A DNA stretch of 64,000 nt, taken from the NCBI GenBank assembly GCA_036936605.1, contig JAUPFV010000003.1, positions 79,530,273 through 79,594,272 on the forward strand. Reading direction: 5' to 3'. Positions 8,917 to 20,329 of this stretch are shown in pieces. Numbering within the stretch: position 1 is the stretch's first letter; each line of letters opens with the position of its first letter. The position numbers and the translations under genes are program-made. The notes beneath the pieces are model-generated. The model was not told where the DNA came from. It searched no databases and saw only the letters and a list, made by a program, of their open reading frames with translations. This stretch comes from Limnanthes douglasii subsp. nivea (Eukaryota; Streptophyta; Magnoliopsida; Brassicales; Limnanthaceae).

Positions 8917-11378
8917 ATGGGTGGTGACAAATAAGAATTTGCAGAAACAAGTAAGGGAGATCGATCTAAGAGAAAGAAGTCTTCGGGTCCAACTAAACAG
9001 TCTATGAAAATTAAACTCACATCTTCTATTGCAACCCCTCAGATTACTCCACAAGGTACCCTTCAAACCACCCACGAGCTTAGTCCTCGGAAGTTTACTT
9101 CAAGAAATGTTCGACCATGTAAGGTCTTAAAATCCACTCGTGAAATTTAAGGGAAATATTTGATTAACAAATCAGATAGTGATCAAGAGAGAAATGATAT
9201 GATCCCAGTGGAAGCTCAGCATATTCAAGCTATCCCTGCATTAATTCCACCCTCTGGACCTTCTAGACCAGCTCATAAATCTTATTATCCTCCCATTGAC
9301 ACTATGACCATTTCTCTTGCTCACAAAGGAGGAACTTCAAATGTGAAAAAGAAAAAGAAAAAGAAAAAGAAAAAAAAATGTACTTCAACTTTACCTTCGA
9401 ACATAGAAGATATCTTAAGAAGTAATCTCTGTGAGGTTGAGGCCAAACACTTGCTCACACTTCATAAGATAAAGTACAAGTACTTTCACTCATCCAAGGA
9501 GGTTAAAATAAGTAATCTATGGAGGATTCCTAGCAATATTTCAGTCTGGTTTCCGAGGGTTGGGGAAAGACCATTGCCTGTCGTGACGGAGAATTAATTG
9601 TCTACATAGAAATCATGAACTAGGGTCTGCACCAGCCTCTTGATCCTTCCTTAGTAGAATATCTTCAAGTGATCGAACTGTGTCCGATCCAAAACGGCCC
9701 TAACATGTAGTTTACCCTCACGGCGTAGATTATGTCTTGCTGACTTCTTAAATCGAATTTTCAATTTAGGAGCTCGTTGGACTTACAGGTGTAGCTAAGA
9801 ACTCTCACTTTCATTTTTATTCTCTTAGTATTGGAAGAAAATATAATGTTGTGATAGACTTTTTAGAAGCTGATAAGAAATGGAAACAACAATTCATTTT
9901 TGTTTTCGGGGCTGCGGGAGACCGAGTTTGTGCATTCCGAAGAGATGCCCCATCGGTTAACTTTAAAATGGACCGGACGAGGTACTTACTTTTATAATTA
10001 TTTTATCTTGTTTATTTAAACCATTCATTCTAAAGCATTTCCTTGCGAACAACTATGAAATGGATTGACAAAACGTTTGCGGACCACGTTAATCATCAAG
10101 GGATATCTTTACCTAATTGAGCTATTAGACCGGTAACAATTGGAATTATAAGTTCCACATATGTTTTACTCCTTCTAATTTAGTTAGGAGCCATATTTAG
10201 AGGTGTGATCTAGGTAAAAAAAACTTACCAAAGGAACTTATGGTAAACCCTCTGGAAAGCGCAGTACTTAAGAAATTAAAAGGTTTGGACAACCTAGTTT
10301 TCCTTCCCACTAGAGTTAGGGCTCCAAGTCATCAGGCCGTTGCAAAATCCGATGAGGAGGATTTCAACACTAATGTTGATGCTGATTCGGAAATGAGGTC
10401 CAGGAAGAACAAAGAGTTGATATTGATCCTAAAGTTGTGGTCGAAGTAAGACCTGCTGAGAATGATGATGCTCTGAGACCGTTAAAAATATTTTCTTCCA
10501 AAGAGAAAAAGAAGAAGAAGGTCTATAGCAGAGGGGAGGATGAAAACACTAATGATCCATGCTTTCTTCCTATAAAAAGTTGTTATTGTTGATTAAGACT
10601 TTGATGGGGAGTCTATTCCCCAAATAAAGCAATATTTTAATCAAGGAAACCAAGAAGAAATTCTGGAGGATGGAGAAGATGTTTCCCCTGCCTTGGCTTA
10701 TTTTGACGCTTATGATAATGATTTCGTTGCGAATGAGCTTAACATGTTGCTTCACATTGCTGCTCTCCTTGAAAGGAAGGCCAACCGCAAAGACCGCTAT
10801 AAAAACGAATTCATCCAAAAAGAGTCGAGGTGAAGAGGTTAGAAGATAAACTTACCCGTGAGAAGAAAATATATGCTGAGTATTTGGAAAAGATTACTGC
10901 ATTGGAGACCAAAATTTCCGAGGAAAAGGAGAAGTTTGACAACGAAATTAAACGATTTGTCACTAAAGATGTCGAACAAAATTGTCTTATTGACGGTTTC
11001 TTTGATTCTTGTGATCATACCAAAAAGTACTTTGAGAATGTTGTTAAGGAGCTTGAGAAGATTTCCGCTGAGAAATAATATTTAAGGAAAGACTCTAAGA
11101 ATTATAAGAACAAATGTCTTGAGGAATACGTTGTTGACTGTGTCTCTCACCTAGAAAAAAGGGATGCCAACATCAAGTCGGTTTTAATATTAGAGATGCA
11201 TGAACGCTTTCCTGATTTGAAGCTTGTAAAGCTTTGGGGGCGCGTGATAGAAAAACATCGGCCGTTAGGAGTTTCTTTGGAGGATGAAGAGACTACCAGC
11301 AACTTAGAAAATTCAGTTAGTTCTTCCTCCAGTTCTGGTTCGTCAGAAGATTGTAAAGAAGGTGCCCATTCAGAGTAA
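8917..11378 (+). pseudogene. Antisense gene of a Tat-like element (Transposase_28-type)
   Basis: This decayed gene runs opposite to the pol genes of the element that contains it. From ATG at 8917 a basic Ser/Lys-rich N-terminus reads on with two stops to a coding stretch at 9160-9597, which includes a poly-Lys run from repeated AAG/AAA at about 9346-9378. After a frameshift, about 9630-9720 reads GLHQPLDPSLVEYL and then Q-x-x-P-N, and about 9868-9910 reads DKKWKQQFIFVFG. These fit the plant family called putative gypsy type transposon (Transposase_28: G-L-R-x-P-L-x-P-F, then Q-L-x-P-N, then W-K-x-x-F-F-x-V). The C-terminal half (about 10240-11378) is acidic with a coiled-coil-like Glu/Lys-rich part (10830-11085) and a Ser-rich tail ending at TAA 11378. 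The protein's role is unknown in the family; antisense genes of this sort are known from Grande-type elements. Confidence 0.72.
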
Positions 11379-11519
11379 GGTTGGGGTATATTACTTTTCG
11401 TATTAATTTTTTTTTATTGTAACCCCTGCTTACTAATCATGTCATGGTCGTATTTTTGTTGAATATTTGTACAACACACTTTGAATTGTAAACGTTCTTA
11501 ATGAAGAAGTTTCTTGGTT

Positions 11520-11945
11520 ACATATTATCCATTGCACTTTTATAACTTTACCTCCATTCTCTAAACTTTCTCATACTAAAATATTATATACTTATCTTTT
11601 GTAAAATACTCACATTTTATTTTTAAACCTTTCATATGATTTTTTTAAAATTTACTTTTATAAAATACTCACATTCTCCCTCCAAAGTTTTTCGTATGAA
11701 ACGTTTTACAACTTAATTTTATAAATACTCACATTCTCCCTCCAAAGTTTTACATAGGAAAATGTTTTACATTTAACTTTTATAAAAATACTCACATTTT
11801 CCTTCCAAACTTCTTCATATGAATTTTTTAATAGTTAACTTTTATAAAATATTCACATTTTCCTTCCAAAGTTTTTCATATGAATTGTTTTTACAACTAA
11901 CTTTTATTAAATGTTCATATTCTCATTCCAAAGTTTTTCACCATT
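11520..11945. repeat. Minisatellite array 1, unit about 60 bp
   Basis: Six to seven diverged units of the pattern CTTTTATAAAATACTCACAT, then TCCAAAGTTTTTCATATGAA. Unit length is near 60 bp with indels. It lies in the 3' untranslated region of the Tat-like element, between the antisense gene and integrase. Confidence 0.75.
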
Positions 11946-12310
11946 CTAATTCAAAATTATGAACATTATTATCCAATATTCGTTGGAAATACCTTCTACT
12001 TCAAAAAAATGAACATTATTATCCAACATTTGTTGGAAAGCCCTTGTAGTTAAAAAAACAAACATTATTATCCAAAATTCATTGGAAATCCTTTATAGTT
12101 CAAAAAATGAACATTGTCGTCCAACATTCGTTGGAAGGCATTTATTGTTAAAAAAGATGAACATTATTATCCAACATACTTTGGAAGGCCTTTATAGTTA
12201 AAAACGATGAGCATTGTAATCCAACATTCGTTGGAAGGCCTTTCTAGTTTAAAAAGATGAACATTATTATCCAACATTTGTTGGAAGGCCTTTCTGGTTT
12301 GAAATAGTGA
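11945..12310. repeat. Minisatellite array 2, unit about 48-50 bp
   Basis: About seven units containing ATGAACATTATTATCCAACA and then TTGGAAGGCCTTT. It adjoins array 1 but has an unrelated sequence, so two independent tandem expansions sit side by side. Later units (12120-12300) are more alike than the first ones. Confidence 0.8.
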
Positions 12311-12467
12311 AAATTATAGAAATTATTTTAAGATGAAAAAGAAATATTATATATAAGTCGACTATTATGACACCAAATTAAAATCTTCATGCGCCACCAG
12401 GGTAGGAAAAAGTATGCCACTGATACTTACAAAAGTTCTCAAAGAAAATATTTACAACTTTATATAC

Positions 12468-13500
12468 TCATTCCAAATATATTTTGAGATGCTCAATATT
12501 CCAGGGGTGAATGAGATCTCTTCCTTCCTTATCTTTGAGTCGATATGTTTTTGGCTTGACTTTCTTCGTTACCATATATAGACCTTCCCAATTGGGACCT
12601 AACTTGCCAAGCCGCTTTTCTTTTGTATGAATGAATACCTTTCTCAACACCTTGTCCCATGCTTTAAATTCTCGTATTCTAACCTTTGAAGCGTATCGAC
12701 TTCTCATCGAAGTATGATAGTGTAGAGAGTTGTGCCACTCTTCTTTTTTCTTCAATCAAATCTAAGTTCGTGCCCTTTCTTTTACCATTTGTCTCTTCTG
12801 AATATTAGCTGATCCTATACGAAGGGAAGATTGTCTCAGACGAAACCATTGCGTCCATCCCATAAACCAACGCAAATGGTGATTCTTGTATTGTAGTCCA
12901 GGGAGTGCTTCTGTAAGCCCATAAAACATCTTGTAGATAATCCAACCATTTTTGTATCCCTTTAAAAGCACAAAAATCTTTCTTTTTAATGTTATCGAAT
13001 TGTAGCCCATTGTCCATCATTATTTTCCTCGAAACCCCAAAACGCCAATAATATTAGAAATAATAAATATGATCACATTTTTAGCTTTCGTTCTTGCTAA
13101 CGGTTCAGCTTCCACCCACTTAGAAAAATAAATTACTGCGACGATTACCATCCATCGTCCTCCTGATGCCATTGGTAATGGTCTGACCAAATCAATACTC
13201 CATCCATCAAACGGTAGCGATTTAGATATTTAATCAAGAAGGACACCTGGTGCATGTATTGTGTTAGCAAATCTTTGACACGTGTCACATTTCTGAACTA
13301 ATTATTTGGCATCCAAGGAGAGTGTAGGCCAATGGTATCCTGCAAGAAGAAATCTTTGTATCAGTGTTTTGTTCCCGCAATGTGCTGATCCTTCCCCATC
13401 GTGCAATTCTGAAAATATCACTTGTGATTCATTTTCTCCTAAACATCGAAGTAAAGGCCGACTAAAATATTTTTTATATAACACATCTTTGAGGACGATA
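12468..13500 (-). pseudogene. Tat-like gypsy integrase, degenerate
   Basis: Integrase inserts the element's DNA copy into the chromosome. The domain order on the minus strand is N-terminal zinc-binding region at 13302-13484 (LYKKYFSRPLLRC, then GNKTLIQRFLLAGYHWPT; the final Cys pair lies past a break), core at 12805-13260 with DNGLQFD around the second catalytic Asp and VLWAYRSTPWTT after it, and C-terminal region at 12468-12755 with VLRKVF, KLGPNWEG and PWNIEHLKIYL. Several frameshifts and stops separate the pieces. The C-terminal reading is the best preserved and carries no chromodomain, as expected for Tat elements. Confidence 0.85.
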
Positions 13501-13599
13501 TAACCGTATTATTTAAACCGTATTATTTTGGTCATCACATTGTCAACCAATAACACCTAGTTTACCAAATATTCTTTAATCTCACTCGTCCGATCTTTT

Positions 13600-14090
13600 G
13601 TTGTGCTTGTAGAAATTTAGAATGCTTCAATAGACCCTTCAAATGACTCAGATCTGCTTAATATTGAAGGATTTTCTAACATGTTCGTATCTGATGCCTT
13701 CAAAAGCCAATGTTAAAGCCTTTGACGCCCTCAAATACTTCACTAAATGATCTTTTCTTGCCTCAGATTGACTAGATGCATGGTTTGTGAGGATTTGTGA
13801 GTCACTTACCAGCCTTACTTGTTTTGCCCTACAAATTCTAGCAAATATTAACCCTGCCAAAACAGCTTTGTACTCGACCTCATTATTTGACGCCTTCAAT
13901 CATAAACGGATATGTTGATACATGAGAATTTCTTACAAGGAAACTAACTGCACTCCCGCTCCACATACTGATAAGCTGGAACCTGAATCTGTTCGGATTT
14001 GCTATTATGCTCCATAGTGTTCTTCATCAACCTCCATATCCGATCGTTCAAAGTGAAATTCAACTAGAAAATCTACCAAGGCTTGTGCTT
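13600..14090 (-). pseudogene. Second (archaeal-type) RNase H of the Tat-like element
   Basis: The open piece 13648-13899 reads SNNEVEYKAVLAGLIFAR, then VRLVSDSQI, then YEHVRKSFN. These match the catalytic Glu helix, the S-D-S-Q strand with the next catalytic Asp, and the V-P-R-x-x-N segment of the extra RNase H of Tat-group elements. The N-terminal D-G-A-S block is largely lost at about 13910-13990. It is preceded at about 14045-14130 by PRTAIKAQALVDFLVEF, the usual linker. Confidence 0.8.
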
Positions 14091-14099
14091 TAATAGCGG

Positions 14100-14790
14100 T
14101 CCTAGGCTCAAATTCGATATCAAAATCTCCTAATTGAAGCAACTATTTAGTCATTCTTCTAGACACATCATGCCTTTTTAACATATATTTCAATGGAAAG
14201 ATGTTCGTACGATGATAGAATGAGCCTAAAAATAGAGTCTCATTTTTTGCGCAACGATTACTAATACAATGACTAATTTCTCTAGCTTTAAGTACCGTTT
14301 ATCAACATCCATAAGACTTTTACTGACGTAGTACACTGGTCTTGGAGAGTTATCTTCCTCTCAGATCAAAACACCACGTACAACATAATCTGACACCGCT
14401 AGATAAATATATAGCTTCTCTATCATATTTTATTTTGTCAAAATTTATGGAGAAGAAATATACTATTTGATTCGATGAAAAACCTCTTAGCACTCTTGGT
14501 TCAAGTCAAAACAATTTGTTCTTCTCAACACTTGGAAAAAAGGGCACACTTGTCCGACGACCGTGATATGAATCTGTTAAAGGCTGCCAATCTTCCCGTT
14601 GAAATTTGCACCTCTTTAATCGTTTTAGATGGTGCCATTCCACTCAGAGCATTTAGCTATATCAAATCAGCCTCTATCCTACACTCACTAATTATATACC
14701 CTAAGAATGGTTTGGATCGTACTCCGAAGGTACATTTTTCTGGATTCAATTTCAAATTTATCTTAGTCAAATTGGTGAAAGTTTTTTATA
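14100..14790 (-). pseudogene. RT thumb and first RNase H of the Tat-like element
   Basis: Reading the minus strand from 14790 down, the frames give LNPEKCTFGV and FLGYIISE (RT after the catalytic motif), an AAFNRFISRSSDKCALF run, and then a YLKLEKLVIVLV-like run of the first, RT-linked RNase H. At least four frameshifts or stops are present. The order is as expected for gypsy pol, so the element is rearranged little here despite heavy point decay. Confidence 0.75.
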
Positions 14791-14796
14791 GGTCTT

Positions 14797-15350
14797 CTAG
14801 ATGGTTCTTATTATTTGACTCTTAACTAACATATCATCAATATATACTTCAACATTTATCCCAATCTGAATCTCAAATTTTTCGTTTATGAACAACTGGT
14901 AAGTTACGCCAACATTCTTCAACCCAACCGACATTACCTTATAGCAATGTAAACCTCTTCCGGTGATAAAAGTAATACTCACCTGATCTTTTGAATCCAT
15001 TTAGATTGGATTATATCCGACATAAGTATCCATAAAAGAGAGTAGTCGATCCCGAGAGGTTGAATCCATTAACTGATCTATTCGTGGTGCCGGAAATAGA
15101 TCTTTGAGATAAACTCTATTTAGATAAATAAAATCTACACGCATCTGCCACTTGCCTTTGTTTTCTTTATCACTACCGGATTAGCAATCCATAAAGGATA
15201 TTGTGACTCATGTATGTGAGTAACTTTAGTTAGACAATCTACCTGTGCCATAATAGCTTCAGACTTTTCTTGAGAAAAACATTTTATCTTCAGGATTAAT
15301 GGATGAACATTACTTTGTACTGCCAATTTATGAGAAATAATATTCACAGG
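14797..15350 (-). pseudogene. Reverse transcriptase of the Tat-like element
   Basis: RT copies element RNA into DNA. The piece 15135-15347 carries the linker and RT start (SQYPLWIANPVVIKKTK). The piece 14797-15000 carries YKVMSVGLKNVGVTYQ and the catalytic box VYIDDMLVKS, with the two Asp residues intact. About 120 bp between them is frameshifted and includes the D-L-N-K block. With the palm motif intact but the frames broken, this is a pseudogene. Confidence 0.85.
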
Positions 15351-15699
15351 GAGCCCTGTGACATCTTCTGTCTACCACGTAAAAAAAATGTAATTTTGTT
15401 GATAAAAAAATAATTAAGTTTTTTTACCTCCAATGACAGCTTTGTGCCAATTTTGAGACTTTTACACTGAGAAAAAACATGGTCCTCGAGTTCTTAGTCT
15501 CTGACCACAAATCCGGGAGCAACCCTTTGATCATCCGCGGGATCAGACGCCGAGGAAAACCCCACTGATTGTTATTCTTGATTTGACTCGATCCCCTTAA
15601 TTTTCTTAGGGGCCAAAGCCACTTGGTAACATTATTTTGCCATCTTTTGACTGCTTCGAACCGTTCCCACATTATTCCCCATAACATACTCCAAATATT

Positions 15700-16171
15700 A
15701 ATGAACAGTTGATGGCACAACGTGCATCTTTGATAACCAGGACCTTCCAAAGATTGCATTCTAAGATGTTAAGGCATCAACCATAATGAAAAATATTGTA
15801 ACTACCTTTTTGAATGGTCCCCGACCCAGCTCAACTCTTACCTCAAATTCTCGTACCACCTCAGTTGTTGCCGCAGTAAATCCTACTATTGTCTGACCTG
15901 GTCATACGATTGTTAGTGGATTTTTAATACGACTATAAGTAGTCATAAATATAATGTTAGCTGAGCTGCCAGTATCAATCATATTTTTTCGTATCTCATC
16001 CCTAACAAATTCTGATACGATAACCACCGCATCCTCCTGTGGACCAGCTACATCCTTCATATCATCATCTTCAAAACAAAGTATTAGAGACAGACTACTG
16101 TATATATATGGTGAAACACCTGCCTCTAACTGAGTTGCTAGACTAACGATATGCCTCTTTTGAGAATACAA
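15700..16171 (-). pseudogene. Retropepsin-type protease of the Tat-like element
   Basis: This domain would cleave the polyprotein. The piece 15902-16171 includes IDTGSSANIIF, the aspartic protease active site D-T-G-S-S, preceded by an acidic segment with EDAVVIV. After a break, about 15690-15760 reads a SLEGPGYQ/V-P-S-T-x-H-Q-type segment, which matches the G-R-P-W-L...P-S-x-x-H-Q end of the plant gypsy protease. Gag, expected upstream, is absent. Confidence 0.8.
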
Positions 16172-16184
16172 ATCTGGGGACTAT

Positions 16185-16344
16185 GGTGACAGGTGGCAGG
16201 TGACAGCCTCTCATGGATCAGACGATTTGTTGGACTAACTTTATCGAAACGCGATAGTTCATGGACTGTCAACGAACATTTTAAAGTCAAGAGACTATCT
16301 GCCACCAAACGCGATAGTCGAGGGACGATGTACTGTTGAAAGCC
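16185..16344. repeat. Relative of the MITE at 7345, truncated
   Basis: The right half matches the MITE end: AACGCGATAGTCGAGGGACGA, then a G-A-A-A-G-C-C terminus at 16344, as in 7345-7754. The left side has no complementary terminus. It lies exactly where primer-binding site and gag should be, between the 5' LTR and protease. Confidence 0.6.
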
Positions 16345-16719
16345 TTCGTATGAGAGTATCTGTCACATAAATATTCGCATGCTGATATTTCTAGAAAGAA
16401 AGATTAAATGAGTAATAAGAGAAAGAGACAAAATGAATAAATGAAGTAATAATTAACTAATCATTAGTCGATTTCCCAAAAGTGAATGTTCTTTATATAG
16501 TTATGGGGTAGGTTCTGTAGTTACACATTTACCCTTTCTTAAGTGGAACTTCTCACTTCGCTTATTTACTAAATATAAAAATACTCACTATCTATTACAT
16601 ATGACCTGTTCATTCCTTATGCTTACTCTAGTTTAGTCCTTAATATTTTATCACATGAAATTAATCCCTATGATAATTATATTTAGCCTATTCCTTGTCA
16701 TATTTTTCTCCCCTTATCA
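16345..16719 (-). repeat. 5' LTR of the Tat-like element, truncated inner end
   Basis: It is homologous to 7081-7344 plus 7755-7876. The outer end is TGATAAGGGGAG (minus strand), a good LTR start. The inner end abuts the MITE relative, so the primer-binding site is lost. It holds the empty site TACATATGAC (near 16595) for the MITE in the other LTR. Confidence 0.8.
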
Positions 16720-17679
16720 GTAATAATAACAAATAATTCTATCTCAATGTATGATTTTTCAAAAACTATATTGTATTCAAAGGATATATACGATATCCGA
16801 TAATATATCTAATTTCAACAACAACAGTAAACAAAACAACTACACAATTAAATTTTGTTTCTTAATCTATTGTTGTATTTATCTGAGTATAATCAATCAC
16901 AAATAATCAACCATCACATCCGAAATCAACATATTGTATTTTTAATCTCTTTTGACCTAACAACAAATTGTAATCAATAAATCACTCTCTATCAATAAAA
17001 TATTCAATTAATATCAATCCATAATTCGAGATCCCAATATTATACCATTTTAATAAATAAATAAATATCACAATTAAAAATAAATTAATGAATCATACAA
17101 AAAGTGAGTTTTCAACGTACAATAATGAATCGGTAATAAAAAGTTTATAAACAATACTTTTGTATGAAATGTAAATAACAATCAAGAAATAATAAATAAA
17201 TTTTCCACGAGAAAACTACAAATTAAAATTTTTATACCAGACCAACAAAAAGGTAGATCGATAGTGAATACCATGAACTCTTAAATTATTCGAAATTGAT
17301 TTACCTCTTTCTTACCTAAGTTGCGACTAAATTATATCTCAAATGAAAAAAAAAATTAATCTGAAAATCGATTAGTACATTTTCATCAAAGCAAATAGAC
17401 AGTGAAAGTCGATTGCCTTGTATGACAAAAAGCTGAACTTGTCTATTAAACTACAACAAAATGCGTAGCTTTGAATCACTCTCTTAAGTGAGAAAATGTA
17501 GAAATCAAGAACGAAACCACATTGAATCACCGTGTTTGTTTTAAGCTTTATCCATTTTGATTATCCTAGTTTTGATGGATCACATAAAATGGAAATTGGC
17601 GAAGGAATTAAAAACAAAACAAAAACCTTGTTACATCGACTTTTCAAATTGTCCTTCTTACCAACTCTTTCGTTATCTC
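16720..17679. other. AT-rich spacer; missing 5' LTR of the next element
   Basis: I see no gene. A 5' LTR matching the copia LTR at 21878 (start TGTCAAGAGAATTTC) should lie here if that element were complete, but no such sequence is present. Confidence 0.45.
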
Positions 17680-18545
17680 AAAAAACATGCAGTTAAATTC
17701 AATCAACAATATCAATAATATTATACTAGACATAAGCAATTATCTTCGGTGGAAAAAATGGTATTAACTATGATCAAAGGTAACAAATTCGGAAACTTCA
17801 TTACATGAGAGAAATTATGTCCTCCCAGGTTCATCACTAATGTTGAAGGACATGCATCTAACTTAGAATATGAATATTGGGTAGCTAAAGATTAGTTACT
17901 ACTTGATGGATATATTCTACTATGAGCCCTGAGGTAGCAACTCAGGTGATGGAGGCATAAACCTCTAAAGCTCTTTGGGAGGATGCTGAAAAACTATATG
18001 TCTTACAGACAAGAGCTAGGATTACCTACCAAAAATCTGAGTTACGAATAATTCCCAAAAGAGTCTTTTTAATGAAATAATACCTAAACAAAATGAAGTC
18101 TATCCCTGAAAGTTTAATACTAGCTCGATGCGTAACTTCTATAGAGAATTTAATAAACCAAGTGCTTGCAGTTCTGGACACAGAGTATACACCTATTATG
18201 GTGAGTCTTGCAGATAAAGAAGTTTGAATTGGCTTGATTCGCAAACCAACCTACTCACTTATGAAAGCAGACTTGAGCAGCTTACTAGCATACAAACATC
18301 AACATCTTGTAAATTTCACACACAAGAATGAGTCAAAACAGCAAAAGAACAATGCAAGTCATAGAGGCTCATATGGTCAGTACAAGGGCTCTAACAGAAA
18401 CTATAGAGGTAGATCCACCTACAACGTTAGAGGTAGAAGTAACTTCTATAGAGGCAAATAAGGTAAATTTTCTCAGAATAAACCAACCTGCCAGATCTGC
18501 AGCAGGTATGGTCACTCTTTAAAGTGTGTTACTATAGCGATGACC
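17680..18545 (+). pseudogene. Copia gag, degenerate
   Basis: Capsid-type gag. In order: an ILDISNYLRWKKMV-like segment at about 17725 (family pattern L-D-x-x-N-Y-x-x-W), CPPRFI at about 17820, EYEYWVAKDQ-like residues at about 17866, a run at 17990-18240 matching the A-R-I...L-K-S-E-L and S-L-A-D-K-E segments, and an Arg/Gly/Asn-rich stretch (18330-18460, QYKGSNRNYRGRS). A zinc knuckle follows in another frame at about 18490, CQICSRYGHSLKC, with one residue fewer than the usual C-x2-C-x4-H-x4-C spacing. Stops occur throughout. Confidence 0.75.
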
Positions 18546-18589
18546 CTTAACTGATGAGATCTACACCCTTTGAGCATCCCATATCAGAA

Positions 18590-19260
18590 GTAGAACATGG
18601 TACCTTGTTTGCTACTCAAGATACAACATGAGAAGGGTATGGTTTGATGACAGTGGCGATAGTCACCATGTCACGGACAACTGGAATCTTATAACTCAGT
18701 GAGAGAGTTTCCATTTCTTATATTAGCCAAACAACCTTAGGTTCATTAACGAAACAGTCTATATGCCTTATACCTATATTTCATGTTCCTAAAATTAATA
18801 AAAATATCTTATATGTTTTTCAACTTACAAAGTACAACAATGTTTTTGTTGAATTTCACAAAGGGGTTTTTCTTGTAAAGGGAAAGATAACGGGGACTAT
18901 ACTAATTAGAGGGATATCTTAAGATGGACTTGACAAGATGAACACCTTTCTTAAGTCATAGATCATCATGACACCTACATCTAGTCCACAAGTCAAATCC
19001 TATAGTGTTTTTCTAGGTTTTCCTACTGTTTTTGCTTGCAATCTTTCTAAGTCTCTAAACGATGGATGGCATAGGAAGCTTGGCCATCCATCTCAAAGTG
19101 TTTTAGCTACTATTTTGAAATTATTTAAGCTAAATGTTGTTTTAAGAAATAAAAAAAGATTTTGTGAGGCTTGCCAATTAGACAAGTCTCACATACTTTC
19201 CTATCCTATTTATGACTCACATGTCAGTAATGTCTTGGACTTAATATATACTGATGTATG
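18590..19260 (+). pseudogene. Copia protease and GAG-pre-integrase region
   Basis: Frames at 18640-18900 give the protease C-terminal side, including an FHVPKINKNIL segment (pattern H-V-P-x-x-x-x-N-L-L) and NNVFVEFHKGVFLVKG. The active-site D-S-G-A is degraded. The open piece 18968-19261 is a clear pre-integrase domain: WHRKLGHPSQSVL, then CEACQLDKSH and LDLIYTDV. That domain carries the zinc-binding His/Cys set of copia integrase. Confidence 0.8.
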
Positions 19261-20000
19261 AGGTCCTACATCTACTCAGTCTACAGGATGGTCTAAATAC
19301 TATGATTTATTTCTTAATGGCCACTCCAGGTATAACCGGATATACCCTATCAAAGATAAATGTCAGGTTTTGGAAATTTAAAAACAATTAAGGCTCTAGT
19401 TGAGACACATTTTGAAAGGTCAATCAAAGTAGTTCAAGCGATTGGGAGGTTGGTTCGGACCAATAACTTCTTTAGCTAAGAAGAATGGCTTAATTTTGAG
19501 AATATTTTATCCTCATACCTCATCCTAAAATAATAAGTCTGAGAGGAAACACAGACACTTGGTTGAAACTGTTCTGACCCTTCTGGCTCAAGCTAGTCTA
19601 CGCTACAAGTTTTGGGTTGAAGCCTTTGAAACAAGTGTTTATCTAATTAACGACTCCCTAAACCTATTCTACACAAAAATTATCCTTTTGAAATACTCTA
19701 CAACAAAATACAAAATTATCTAGTCCTTAAAACGTTTGGATGTACCTACTATCCTTGCCTAAGATCCTATCAAATACACAAGTTTAAATTTCACTCTCTA
19801 AAGTGTGTCATTCTTGGGTATAGTCAATATCACAAAAGTTAAAAATGTCTCAGTTCCACTGGTAGGTTGTATGTCTCCAGAAATGTTGTGTTTAATGAAA
19901 GGGAATTTCCTTTCATAACTATTTTTCTCAACACACAACAAGTTGAGCAGCCCTGCAGTCTACCTATCAGTCTATGGCTACCTAACATATCTACATGATA
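19260..20000 (+). pseudogene. Copia integrase core, degenerate
   Basis: It continues the preceding domain. Frames give GWSKYYDLF and SRYNRIYPIK near 19290, then RKHRHLVETVLTLLAQASL at about 19540, which is the segment around the catalytic Glu (family pattern A-E-R-K-H-R-H-I-V-E). KFWVEAFETSVYLIND follows, and then VSVPLVG-type residues of the C-terminal part. Multiple frameshifts occur. The second catalytic Asp block was not found. Confidence 0.7.
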
Positions 20001-20329
20001 TGTGACTAATGAAAGGTTGTTTTTTGGACTCTATCTCCGATGCTCCAACTGAGCAGCACATATCTGTATGCCCTACTCACCTAAAGAAATAAACCCCTAC
20101 TCACTTATCTCAAGATCATGAAAGCAGTCATATCATACCTAACCAACAATATTATAAAACACAACAAACAAACACAAGGCCAACAACAAGTCACACAGAC
20201 ACAATCAACCACCATAATCAACATACCAGCCCTACTTCTCATTTACATATACCTACACCGTCCATAAACCTACCCTTTCCAAGTTTAGAACACGCATCCC
20301 CCCTCCAACCTAAAGACATAGTACAATAA

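Larger units (their letters stand above)
7081..16719 (-). mobile_element. Ty3/gypsy LTR retrotransposon, Tat-like lineage, degenerate
   Basis: A 9.6-kb element on the minus strand. Its 3' LTR is at 7081-7876 and its 5' LTR at 16345-16719. The order from the 5' end is protease, RT, RNase H, second RNase H, integrase, minisatellites, an opposite-strand gene, then 3' LTR. The second RNase H, the long 3' region and the antisense gene are hallmarks of Tat-group elements (the Grande/Ogre relatives). Gag and the primer-binding site are missing; their place is taken by a short repeat at 16185-16344. The LTR begins TGATAAGGGGAG on the minus strand in the 5' copy. No matching target duplication was found (AACAA against GTAAT), so the left boundary is approximate. 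Every frame is broken. Confidence 0.8.
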
